64,000 nucleotides of DNA from Paenibacillus_AR mesotrionivorans. Lineage in GTDB: Bacteria; Bacillota; Bacilli; Paenibacillales; NBRC-103111. The DNA lies in contig NZ_JBJURJ010000004.1 in assembly GCF_046098205.1 (NCBI RefSeq), positions 62,001-126,000 on the forward strand, in the 5' to 3' direction. Below the pieces are notes generated by a model. That model had not been told where the DNA came from. It saw only the letters and a program-made list of their open reading frames with translations, and searched no databases. The position numbers and the translations under genes are program-made. Position 1 is the first letter of the stretch; each line of letters starts with the position of its first letter. Shown here in pieces: positions 10,002 through 16,674 of this stretch.

Positions 10002-10105
10002 TTCTTCTCCACCTTAATTATAATAATAGTGTAATATTAAGGGGATAAATGATTTATTTATACTCATATCGAGGGGAAAAGTATAAGGATATTGAGGTGG
10101 GGGAT

Positions 10106-11008
10106 TTGCAGATAAGAAATTTCAAGGTTGACCAAAGCTTGAAGGAACTAACGGAGCATCGTACGACTGCGCTGCCCATCGCATGTTACCAAACCACCAT
10201 TAACCAAAATGTACATGGACATATCCCGCTTCATTGGCATGACGAGGTTCAATTCGTTCGGATTATAAAAGGGGAAGCCATCTTCCAGGTGAATGAAGAA
10301 AGGCTGGAGGTCCGCGAGGGGGAGGGACTATTCATCAATAGCGGTTGCCTGCACATGGCGGAGGAAAAGGATCAATCGGGCTGCATCTACATGTGTTTGA
10401 ATGTATCTCCACATTTCCTTTTGTCCCAGGAGCTTTATTCAACGTATGTAAGTCCTTATCTTCAGGCAACCAACCTACCCTATATATTCATCGATGCCAA
10501 GGAGGTTTGGGGAAAAAATATTATAGATACCATGCTGAATGTTAATGAATCCATTCAACAGAAATTACCCTACTACGAGTTGGATCTCACCGTGCAGCTG
10601 ACAAACATGTGGAAGAACTTACTGGTTAACGGATTTCATCTGGAATATGACCAGACGGAAATCGTAAAGAGCCAACGGATGAAGCAAATGTTGAATTGGG
10701 TTCACCTGCATTATGCTGAAAAAATGCTGCTGGATGACATTGCAAGAGCCGGTCAATTGAGCCGTTCCGAATGCTGCCGCTATTTCAAACGGATGCTGCG
10801 GACAACACCGCTGAATTACGTAATGGATTACCGCATCCAGAAAAGCGTGCTTCTTCTGCAGGAGTCAGATTCTACGGTTACCGAAGTTGCTTATCAGGTG
10901 GGGTTTAATAGTACAAGCTATTTTATTGATAAATTCCGGAAATCGATGAACGTAACGCCCTTAGCCTATAAAAGAAATTGTGCTGCAAGCAAATTCATCA
11001 AACATTGA
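10106..11008 (+). CDS. AraC family transcriptional regulator
   Basis: About 300 residues from TTG 10106, chosen because GAGGTGGGGG lies 6-12 bases upstream; an in-frame ATG at 10049 has no ribosome site. Residues ~35-110 form a cupin sensor (HGHIPLHWHDEVQFVRIIKG, then EGEGLFINSGCLH). The C-terminal ~100 residues hold two helix-turn-helix motifs ending in EVAYQVGFNSTSYFIDKFRK and VTPLAYKR, the AraC signature. It probably binds a small ligand in the cupin and activates a promoter in the 10001-10106 gap, possibly that of the divergent EamA transporter. The ligand is unknown. Confidence 0.88.
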   Translation: MQIRNFKVDQSLKELTEHRTTALPIACYQTTINQNVHGHIPLHWHDEVQFVRIIKGEAIFQVNEERLEVREGEGLFINSGCLHMAEEKDQSGCIYMCLNVSPHFLLSQELYSTYVSPYLQATNLPYIFIDAKEVWGKNIIDTMLNVNESIQQKLPYYELDLTVQLTNMWKNLLVNGFHLEYDQTEIVKSQRMKQMLNWVHLHYAEKMLLDDIARAGQLSRSECCRYFKRMLRTTPLNYVMDYRIQKSVLLLQESDSTVTEVAYQVGFNSTSYFIDKFRKSMNVTPLAYKRNCAASKFIKH

Positions 11009-11077
11009 AACTCACCTATTTTTCTACCGTATAAGCAATATTAGATTTTCCCGTTGGGCGTATCGGAGGTGAGCCGG

Positions 11078-11326
11078 CTGGAGCAATTATTGGACTTGAT
11101 TCCCTTGGCATTCTCCATTGTTCTTATCTCTTCCATGGTGCTCCTTCCCTTCACCTGTCTTTCATTGCAGGAGATACGCAGGGGTCACGAAATGGCTGCA
11201 GCAGACACGTCCTTGGTTGTAGCTGTCCGCTTGTCGCAGCCCAACCGTATTCAACGGTGGATTGTACGGATTGCCCAACGCAAAGATGCGCCTGATGAAG
11301 AGGATCATGGTCCTTCCCAACTTTGA
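11078..11326 (+). CDS. MifM-like translation-arrest leader peptide upstream of yidC
   Basis: The frame is open from TTG 11054 (90 codons). The only good ribosome site, GGAGGTGA (11065-11072), points to a rare CTG start at 11078 (82 codons, starting MEQLLDLIP), so the start is uncertain. It encodes one membrane segment (LIPLAFSIVLISSMVLLPF) near the N-terminus and a charged C-terminus. Counting from TTG 11054, residues 65-70 read RIQRWI and 81-84 read DEED. Bacillus subtilis MifM, the ribosome-stalling monitor encoded just upstream of yidC2, has the same Arg-Ile-x-x-Trp-Ile element followed about 17 residues later by the DEED stall site (from memory). Size, topology, gene order and motifs all agree. 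The last codons also pair with the yidC ribosome site (see 11308-11356). Confidence 0.75.
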   Translation: MEQLLDLIPLAFSIVLISSMVLLPFTCLSLQEIRRGHEMAAADTSLVVAVRLSQPNRIQRWIVRIAQRKDAPDEEDHGPSQL

Positions 11327-11356
11327 TGTTTCATACATTGAATTGAGGGAGGATCA
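11308..11356 (+). promoter_or_regulatory. yidC: Stem masking the yidC Shine-Dalgarno site
   Basis: TGGTCCTTCC (11308-11317, the last codons of the arrest ORF) pairs with GGGAGGATCA (11347-11356), 10 bp including two G-U pairs. CAA 11318-11320 with TTG 11343-11345 extends it past a bulged A. The 3' arm contains the yidC ribosome site GGGAGG (11347-11352). A ribosome stalled on DEED (11294-11305) would cover about 12-15 bases downstream and melt the 5' arm. This is the MifM mechanism. Confidence 0.75.
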
Positions 11357-11358
11357 CG

Positions 11359-12168
11359 GTGAAAAAGAATTTGTTGCTTCACAAATGGGCGAGGCCCATG
11401 TTCGTCATGTTGGTGGGGGTTATGTCTATTTTGGTGCTCAGCGGATGTTCGGCTGCATCTACAACCAACCCGATTGATGCTGGTTCGCCAGGAGTCTTTA
11501 ATCACTATTTGATTTATCCATTTTCGCTCCTGATTACATTCTTCGCTAATGTGTTTCAGGGGAACTACGGATTATCGATTATTCTCATGACCTTCATCAT
11601 CAGACTTGCGATTTTGCCGCTTATGATGAATCAAACCAAGAAGCAAATGGCCATGAAAGAAAAGATGGCCGTCCTCCAGCCGGAGTTAACGGCTCTGAAG
11701 GAGAAGTACAAGAACGACTCCAGTACGGATGCCAAAAAGCAGGAGCAAACGGAGATGATGCAGCTTTACCAGAAGCATCAATTTAATCCTTTAAACATAG
11801 GGTGTTTGCCCATGCTTCTCCAATGGCCGGTCACCCTTGCATTCTACTATGCCATCCGGCGTACCCCGGAGATTGCCGCTCATGATTTTCTGTGGTTTAG
11901 CCTGGGGCATACGGATATGATTTTGCCGCTTATTGCCGCAGCCGTATATTACATGCAGTTCCGTGTGTCTCAATCTCTGTCAACCCAGTACCAGCAGGAA
12001 CAAAAGAACCAAATGGCTCTTATCGGGCTTATGTCTCCCATCATGATGGGGGTGCTCTCTTTTGGGATGCCTGCCGCGCTGCCGTTATATTGGGCGGTTG
12101 GCGGTATATTCATTACAGTACAAACGGTTGTCCTGAATAAGCTATACACGAAGCCCAAGGCAGCGTAA
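11359..12168 (+). CDS. yidC: Membrane protein insertase YidC/Oxa1 family, lipoprotein form
   Basis: 269 residues from GTG 11359, with GGGAGG 6 bases upstream. The signal sequence ends in LVLSGC (Cys30), the lipobox of Gram-positive YidC lipoproteins. The core 60-kDa inner-membrane-protein domain follows: YPFSLLITFFANVFQGNYGLSIILMT, a cytoplasmic coiled hairpin (KKQMAMKEKMAVLQPELTAL), and CLPMLLQWPVTLAFYYAI. There are about five membrane segments. It inserts proteins into the membrane alone or with SecYEG. The upstream arrest ORF suggests this is the inducible YidC2-type copy, made when insertion capacity drops; a main copy probably lies elsewhere (near rnpA/rpmH in relatives). A hairpin follows at 12213. 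Confidence 0.93.
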   Translation: MKKNLLLHKWARPMFVMLVGVMSILVLSGCSAASTTNPIDAGSPGVFNHYLIYPFSLLITFFANVFQGNYGLSIILMTFIIRLAILPLMMNQTKKQMAMKEKMAVLQPELTALKEKYKNDSSTDAKKQEQTEMMQLYQKHQFNPLNIGCLPMLLQWPVTLAFYYAIRRTPEIAAHDFLWFSLGHTDMILPLIAAAVYYMQFRVSQSLSTQYQQEQKNQMALIGLMSPIMMGVLSFGMPAALPLYWAVGGIFITVQTVVLNKLYTKPKAA

Positions 12169-12212
12169 AACGAAACAAAACAGAGCATCTGGGCCGAAAG
12201 CCCGGAAAATAA

Positions 12213-12248
12213 AAACCCACCCCAAGGTTGACCGCCGAAGGTGGGTTT
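12213..12248 (+). terminator. Hairpin after yidC, probable terminator
   Basis: AAACCCACC (12213-12221) and GGTGGGTTT (12240-12248) form a perfect 9-bp stem. Only a weak T-rich tail follows, so termination may be partial. Confidence 0.6.
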
Positions 12249-12428
12249 ATATTGCCTTAGACTTAGAAGGGGATTAACCATCCAAGCAGATGGTTAATCC
12301 CTATTTGTAGAACTGGGGTAAAACCAAAAGTTCTGATTCCTTTTATATTGGCTTGTATGGAGGAGTAGGATAGTTTCATTAAAATAGGAAATTCTCCTGA
12401 CAAGAGCCGTGAAATGAAGGAAAATGCT

Positions 12429-12481
12429 AGGTGTCTTCCCATTCCTCCAGGGTGGTAATTTCTCTCCAGTTCATTGCCGTG
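12429..12481 (-). pseudogene. Truncated 5' remnant of a ytxJ copy
   Basis: Read on the minus strand, this gives ATG and the same first 14 codons as the intact ytxJ at 14457 (MNWREITTLEEWED), then Thr and a stop. It is part of a 110-base block repeated at 14417-14549. The remnant keeps its ribosome site. The rest of the gene is missing. Confidence 0.8.
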
Positions 12482-12541
12482 TTCTCCCTTCGGTTGTAAC
12501 ATGATTCAATAATTAGTCAAATGTATGAAGAAAGATAGAGG
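12432..12541. repeat. Direct repeat A of the ytxJ/thioredoxin junction
   Basis: Nearly identical to 14417-14549 (repeat B) in the same orientation, except that 22 bases present in B (14482-14503) are absent here. It contains the 5' end of ytxJ and the divergent promoter region. Confidence 0.85.
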
Positions 12542-12551
12542 TGGCTGCGGT

Positions 12552-12893
12552 ATGAAAGAGGTCCATTCCTTATCTTCACTGGATATGGTGGAGTCGTTTC
12601 TGCAAGAGCATCAAATGAGCTTCCTGTACGTATCCAGACCGGAATGCACGGTATGCCACGCTATTTTGCCCAAGCTAAGAGAGCTCTTAGGGTCTTATCC
12701 GAAGATCCAATTGGGGCATATCAATGCCAATCAGGTGGAAGCGGTGGTTGGACATTTTTCGGTTTTTGCCGTCCCCACAATGTTAATGATGATCGAACAA
12801 AAGGAATATGCAAGATGGGACCGGTTCGTCCGGTTTGACCTTTTAAATGATCACATCAAGCGGGTTTATGAGGTCATGGCCCCCGAGGGGTAA
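12552..12893 (+). CDS. Thioredoxin family protein
   Basis: 113 residues from ATG 12552, with GAGGTGG 7 bases upstream; an in-frame ATG at 12525 is less well placed. The active site RPECTVC gives a CxxC pair at residues 32 and 35 (CTVC rather than the classical CGPC). FAVPTMLMMIEQKEYARWDRFVRF supplies the cis-proline loop (VPT). No signal peptide, so it is a cytoplasmic thiol-disulfide oxidoreductase. It lies divergently beside a truncated ytxJ copy; the intact bacilliredoxin-like ytxJ is at 14121, so both were probably once neighbours. The length is slightly over the usual ~105. Confidence 0.85.
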   Translation: MKEVHSLSSLDMVESFLQEHQMSFLYVSRPECTVCHAILPKLRELLGSYPKIQLGHINANQVEAVVGHFSVFAVPTMLMMIEQKEYARWDRFVRFDLLNDHIKRVYEVMAPEG

Positions 12894-13030
12894 GCACCGA
12901 TTATCCCCGTTTGCCCTCAAAAAAGTTGCACGGACAGGCTCCGCTATTTTATATTCTTAATAAAAATCCCCAGGTGTTTCCTTCGTTTGGTTATGATTCC
13001 ATTCGAAGGGCAGCCCCAAAGGAGAGGAAC

Positions 13031-13897
13031 ATGAATAAAAGAATGGCTGTGATGGGGCTGTCTGTGATGTTACTGTTCTCCGGCTGTTCCTTGGGCAAGC
13101 CGAAGCCGACTTATGAGGCAGAGAAGGCGCAGATGATCTCCGCGATTGAGAGCAAATATCCGTATCTGGAAATTGTATCGGCGGAGGTATGGGCCTCTGA
13201 ACGGCGAATGAACGGGGTGAAAACCGGTCAGATGATCGGGACCTTCGTGGATAAGAAGGACCCCAGCTTCGCTCTGCAGGCGGCAATGCAAGATGATGGC
13301 ACAGTAAATATCGAATTCAGTGAAACCATGTACAAGGCCCGGATCGAACTCATTGATATTCTGAAGAAGCATAAACCGGGCAATGTGCTGAATGATTATC
13401 TGGAGTTCCAGCCAGAGGGGGTAGTGGGCCCTGTAACGATCATGACCTTCACCGATCTGGATCCTGTCATTGTGGGTGTAATGAGAAAATCCATCAACAG
13501 CCAAGCGGAGCTGGAGGACGATTACCTGATGACCCAAGAAATGAACGAGGTAGTGAAGAAATACTATCCGGAGCTGGAGTTCGACGGTGTCCGGGTTATT
13601 CATTGGGAGCAGGGAAAGTTCGACTGGGAGAAATGGCTGGAGTATAGTTCTAGCGGGGCCGATTATTGGATGACACAAACGATTAAAGGCAGGCTGGTAG
13701 AGGATCTGGACCATGACGGTGGCGGGTATTCCAAAAAGCATTGGAAATCCGGGTTTTACTCCGATAAGAATGCGCTGCCCACTCGGGTGCTGGATTACAC
13801 GGTGTATGGCGCAGATGGATTCCAGCCCGGAAGCAAGGAAGATTTTATGGCTCAGGCTATGGAGCTTGGTAAGGTGAAGGCAGCCGCCGCGAAGTAG
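13031..13897 (+). CDS. Putative lipoprotein, function unknown
   Basis: 288 residues from ATG 13031, with AAAGGAGAGG 5-12 bases upstream. The N-terminus MNKRMAVMGLSVMLLFSGCS is a lipoprotein signal with Cys at residue 19, so it is predicted to be attached to the outer face of the membrane. The rest is charged and soluble. I recognise no domain. It lies between two copies of the ytxJ junction repeat, so it may have arrived with, or been trapped by, that rearrangement. A strong terminator follows. Base composition does not stand out by eye. Confidence 0.75.
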   Translation: MNKRMAVMGLSVMLLFSGCSLGKPKPTYEAEKAQMISAIESKYPYLEIVSAEVWASERRMNGVKTGQMIGTFVDKKDPSFALQAAMQDDGTVNIEFSETMYKARIELIDILKKHKPGNVLNDYLEFQPEGVVGPVTIMTFTDLDPVIVGVMRKSINSQAELEDDYLMTQEMNEVVKKYYPELEFDGVRVIHWEQGKFDWEKWLEYSSSGADYWMTQTIKGRLVEDLDHDGGGYSKKHWKSGFYSDKNALPTRVLDYTVYGADGFQPGSKEDFMAQAMELGKVKAAAAK

Positions 13898-13913
13898 TTA
13901 TGATGCCGAAGGA

Positions 13914-13949
13914 AGTCAGCCCAGTTATGACTGAGAGCTGGCTTTTTTT
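13914..13949 (+). terminator. Rho-independent terminator after lipoprotein gene
   Basis: AGTCAGC (13914-13920) pairs with GCTGGCT (13937-13943), followed by a run of T. Confidence 0.8.
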
Positions 13950-13973
13950 CTTAGAAGAGAGAGAGGGATGTCC

Positions 13974-14092
13974 ATGAAAGGAAAGGTTGTGCTTATCATT
14001 GGTGTGAATACCGGAATGTGATTGGCTGCGGTGATCGAGATGGCGGCAGATGAGCCCATGTAATCATGGCCTGCCGGAGCCTTAAGCGGGGT
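13974..14092 (+). pseudogene. Degraded 5' fragment of a short-chain dehydrogenase gene
   Basis: The frame starting at ATG 13974 reads MKGKVVLIIGVNTGM, then a stop, then LAAVIEMAADEPM, another stop, and a stretch matching 'MACRS' at DNA level (GGCCTGCCGGAGCC). This parallels the first ~40 codons of the intact SDR at 25696, including the upstream GATGTCC. Two nonsense changes and loss of the rest make it dead. Confidence 0.75.
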
Positions 14093-14120
14093 ACTCCAGG
14101 CTCCGGAGTTGGCAGTTTTA

Positions 14121-14459
14121 TTAATCTAATACAGCCGCCATATGTGCCTTGGTAACAGACCAGTGGGAGGCGGTCCAGTATTTGGCTTTATCCTTCACGT
14201 AAATGATTTGCGGGGACTCGTGCTTTACACTCAGATCCTCGGCAATTTTGTTGGATACGGGGCGGGATTCGATAACCTTGACCAGGGTAAAGTCCACCTC
14301 CTGATTTGGGGCTCCCTTCAGATAGTCCTCATATTCATGAAGCGCATTGGCGCTGACCGGACAGGTTGTGCTGTGTTTGAGGATCACTTGTCCGCGTTCG
14401 GAGGACTTCGCCAGGATGTCTTCCCATTCCTCCAGGGTGGTAATTTCTCTCCAGTTCAT
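14121..14459 (-). CDS. ytxJ: YtxJ-type monothiol bacilliredoxin
   Basis: 112 residues from the ATG at 14459 (minus strand), with GGGAGA upstream; an earlier in-frame ATG at 14516 lies in the promoter repeat. The protein starts MNWREITTLEEWEDIL and has HSTTCPVSANALHEYEDYL, a thioredoxin-like fold with a single active-site Cys33 in a TCPVS motif, as in YtxJ/BrxC. ESPQIIYVKDKAKYW supplies the Pro loop. In Bacillus-group bacteria these proteins reduce mixed disulfides between proteins and bacillithiol in the cytoplasm. Its 5' end and promoter are duplicated at 12432. Call: firm on family, inferred on role. Confidence 0.88.
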   Translation of the reverse strand: MNWREITTLEEWEDILAKSSERGQVILKHSTTCPVSANALHEYEDYLKGAPNQEVDFTLVKVIESRPVSNKIAEDLSVKHESPQIIYVKDKAKYWTASHWSVTKAHMAAVLD

Positions 14460-14549
14460 TGCTGTGTTCTCCCTTCGGTTGGTCAATTTATTAAGTTGAA
14501 TTTTAACATGATTCAATAATTAGTCAAATGAATGAAGAAAGGATAGAGG
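14417..14549. repeat. Direct repeat B of the ytxJ/thioredoxin junction
   Basis: Second copy of the block at 12432-12541. Here ytxJ is complete, but the thioredoxin gene is replaced, after ATGAAGAAAGGATAGAGG, by the intergenic repeat element at 14565. Confidence 0.85.
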
Positions 14550-14564
14550 GCCGCCGCGAATGGC

Positions 14565-14698
14565 TAACGAATCTGTAACACTTTATTTTGCCAACAACGC
14601 CACGATTCCAAATCTAACGAATCTCTGCCACGTTATTCGTCTTTTTGAAGGGCATTTTGGTGCAAATGTCAGACAAATAGCGTGGCTGGGATTCGTTA
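14565..14698. repeat. Structured intergenic repeat, diverged copy
   Basis: TAACGAATCT occurs at 14565 and again exactly 50 bases later (14615). The inverse arm GATTCGTTA ends at 14698. GCCACG (14627) with CGTGGC (14681) and surrounding bases form a long internal hairpin. The geometry matches the TAACGGAACT elements at 52131 and 58605, but with a changed arm sequence and the fourth arm missing. Confidence 0.65.
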
Positions 14699-14699
14699 G

Positions 14700-15014
14700 A
14701 GCGTCTCTCCCTCCAGGCTCCGGTTGTGGCATCAATGCCCGGAGGATAATAACCGTATAATTGTATCCCTGAAGAGTGGGCTCACCCCACTCCTTTCTTT
14801 TTGAGCAAAGCTTATAATGCAGAGGCACGAAGAACAACCTTTACCCCTTTTTGAAAGCAAAATCACCTTTAATCAGCAGAATAGATGCATCCCCCAGACT
14901 CGCTGCTTTCAGTAAAAATCGAAGCATAACCGGTCAACTCCGCTACACATGGCAGCCTCCGGTCTGCTTGTAGAATTGGGGGAGAGCTAACAATAATAAT
15001 GGATAGGAGGAATC
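14700..15014. promoter_or_regulatory. Leader region before the FAD oxidoreductase, with 65-base repeat copy 1
   Basis: No gene is supported. Positions 14759-14823 match 16532-16596 at 58-60 of 65 bases. The block holds the hairpin GAGTGGG/CCCACTC, then CTTTCTTTTT (terminator-like), then TATAAT at 14813. The rest of the stretch shows nothing else I can name. Confidence 0.6.
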
Positions 15015-16370
15015 ATGTTGAAGCCATTCACAGCATTTTCAAAGTCTATTCCGTTGGATGATTCTTGGGAGGTCATCGTCGTGGGTGGAGGTCCGGCAGG
15101 CTGTGCGGCAGCTGCCGCGGCTGCCCGGGAGGGAGCAAGAACCTTGCTCATTGAAGGAACAGGAGCCCTGGGGGGAATGGGAACCTCCGGACTTGTTCCC
15201 GCCTGGTGTCCCTTCTCGGATAAGGAGAAGCTTATCTACCAGGGGATGGGGCAGCGTGTCATGGAGACCCTGAAATCCCAGATGCCCCATGTGAAGCCGG
15301 AAATGGTGGATTGGGTGCCCATCGACGCCGAGAAGCTGAAGGTGGTTTATGATGAGCTGGTAACGGGCTATGGAGCCGCTGTCCTGTTCCATACCATGCT
15401 GAGCGCGGTGGAAACTGATGAAGACGGTAGGGTTACCGGCATTATTGTCACGAACAAATCAGGCTTAACCGCATTCCAGGCCAAGGTATATGTGGATTGC
15501 ACCGGAGATGCGGATTTGGCCGCTTGGGCGGGAGGCGAGTACAGCAAGGGCGATGCCCAAGGCTCCTTGCAGCCGGCCACACATTGCTTTATCCTGGGCA
15601 ACGTTGATGAATACGCTTATCTGAATGGGCCGAATCTCCATAACCAGAATAAGCAAAGCCCGATTTACGAGATTGCCCAATCCGGCGAATATCCGTTAAT
15701 CCCGGATGCCCACCTGTGCAATAATCTGGTTGCTCCGCGGGCTACGGGCTTTAATGCCGGACATATCTGGGAAGTGGATCATACGGATCCGTGGAACACC
15801 TCCCAGGCGATGATACGGGGCAGAGCTATGGCCCAGCAATACCGGGATGCCCTGGCTAAGCACCATCCCCGGGCTTTTGCCAATTCTTATGTCGCCTCGA
15901 CTGGAGCACTGATGGGCATCCGGGAAACACGCCGCATCCTGGGCGACTATATGCTCACCTTGGAGGATTATCTGAACCGCCAAAGCTTTCCTGATGAAAT
16001 ATGCCGGAACAACTATTACATCGACATTCACTTTACAGAGGAAGAAGCCAAAGCCCTGCTGGAAGGGAAACTGGTGGAGAAGCAGCGCAGCTTTCGTTAC
16101 GGACCAGGTGAGTCCCACGGCATACCCTATGGCTGCCTGACGCCCAAGGGGCTTGCAAACGTACTGGTCGCTGGCCGTTCAATTTCCTGTGAACGAGCGG
16201 TACAGGGCAGCGTTAGAGTGATGCCGGTATGTCTGGCTACTGGTGAGGCTGCCGGTCTGGCCGCTGCTATGACAGCCACAACGGCGGCCGCTGATGTACA
16301 CGCTGTAGATGTGTCTGTGTTAAGAAGCCGTCTCAAGGAGGCAGGGGCATACCTGCCTGACCAATCTTAA
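15015..16370 (+). CDS. FAD-dependent oxidoreductase
   Basis: 451 residues; GGATAGGAGG lies just before ATG 15015. The N-terminus WEVIVVGGGPAGCAAAAAAA is the dinucleotide-binding GxGxxG loop (residues ~18-30), followed by LLIEGTGALGGMGTSG, the FAD adenosine/ribose contact of the FAD_oxidored family. The C-terminus has NVLVAGRSISCERAVQGSVR and TGEAAGLAAAM, the second FAD-binding segment. It is cytoplasmic. Family members often sit in carbohydrate-use loci, and substrates are mostly unknown. Here it follows a 65-base leader repeat that also precedes the pectin-type SLH protein at 16675, so the two may be co-regulated. The substrate remains undetermined. Confidence 0.87.
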   Translation: MLKPFTAFSKSIPLDDSWEVIVVGGGPAGCAAAAAAAREGARTLLIEGTGALGGMGTSGLVPAWCPFSDKEKLIYQGMGQRVMETLKSQMPHVKPEMVDWVPIDAEKLKVVYDELVTGYGAAVLFHTMLSAVETDEDGRVTGIIVTNKSGLTAFQAKVYVDCTGDADLAAWAGGEYSKGDAQGSLQPATHCFILGNVDEYAYLNGPNLHNQNKQSPIYEIAQSGEYPLIPDAHLCNNLVAPRATGFNAGHIWEVDHTDPWNTSQAMIRGRAMAQQYRDALAKHHPRAFANSYVASTGALMGIRETRRILGDYMLTLEDYLNRQSFPDEICRNNYYIDIHFTEEEAKALLEGKLVEKQRSFRYGPGESHGIPYGCLTPKGLANVLVAGRSISCERAVQGSVRVMPVCLATGEAAGLAAAMTATTAAADVHAVDVSVLRSRLKEAGAYLPDQS

Positions 16371-16390
16371 TCCTTGGAGGGGCAACCACT

Positions 16391-16450
16391 ATGATAAAAC
16401 CGACCAATGCAGCATTGGAACCGGGGGCTGTCCTCAAAGCCCCCAACTAA
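16391..16450 (+). CDS. Possible 19-residue small ORF
   Basis: MIKPTNAALEPGAVLKAPN, then TAA, starts 20 bases after the oxidoreductase stop and has a strong GGAGGGG site 9 bases upstream. Its last codons form GGGGGCT/AGCCCCC (a 7-bp hairpin) and its stop touches the terminator. It could be a real micro-ORF, a leader, or a relic of a deleted gene. No homology recognised. Confidence 0.35.
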   Translation: MIKPTNAALEPGAVLKAPN

Positions 16451-16498
16451 AAAAAGGTTGGATGGAAAAACGTATGTTTTTTCGTCCAACCTTTTTTG
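16449..16498 (+). terminator. Strong, probably bidirectional terminator
   Basis: AAAAAAGGTTGGA and TCCAACCTTTTTT flank a further internal pairing (GGAAAAAC with GTTTTTTC), giving a long near-perfect stem with A and T tracts on both sides. Confidence 0.93.
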
Positions 16499-16531
16499 TA
16501 TCTGGATGCCCAGGATGCCTGAGAACAGTAC

Positions 16532-16596
16532 AATTGTATCCCTGAAGAGTGGGCTTACCCCACTCCTTTCTTTTTGAGTAATGATTATAATGCAGA
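16532..16596 (+). repeat. 65-base leader/promoter repeat, copy 2
   Basis: Matches 14759-14823 except for one base in the hairpin loop and a short run before TATAAT. The conserved GAGTGGG/CCCACTC hairpin is followed by CTTTCTTTTT. TATAAT at 16586 is a plausible -10 box for the gene at 16675, although no good -35 is seen at 17 bases. Confidence 0.75.
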
Positions 16597-16620
16597 TGTT
16601 AATGATTCCACAAAAGGAGG

Positions 16621-16636
16621 ATGTAACCGCTTACGT
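16621..16636 (+). promoter_or_regulatory. Candidate cre (CcpA) operator
   Basis: ATGTAACCGCTTACGT fits the Bacillus cre consensus WTGNAANCGNWNNCAW with one mismatch. It lies just after the putative -10 (16586) and 39 bases before the start of the pectin-type enzyme gene, where bound CcpA would block transcription. Confidence 0.6.
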
Positions 16637-16674
16637 TTTTGTGCTGGAAATTAACAATGAATAGGGAGGTCTTT

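Noticed and set aside
12263..12502. 79-codon minus-strand frame
   Set aside because: Runs through the ytxJ remnant in a different frame; no protein features.
14800..14818. Promoter with TTGAGC as -35 to TATAAT
   Set aside because: Only six bases separate the two boxes, too short for sigma-A; only the -10 is kept.
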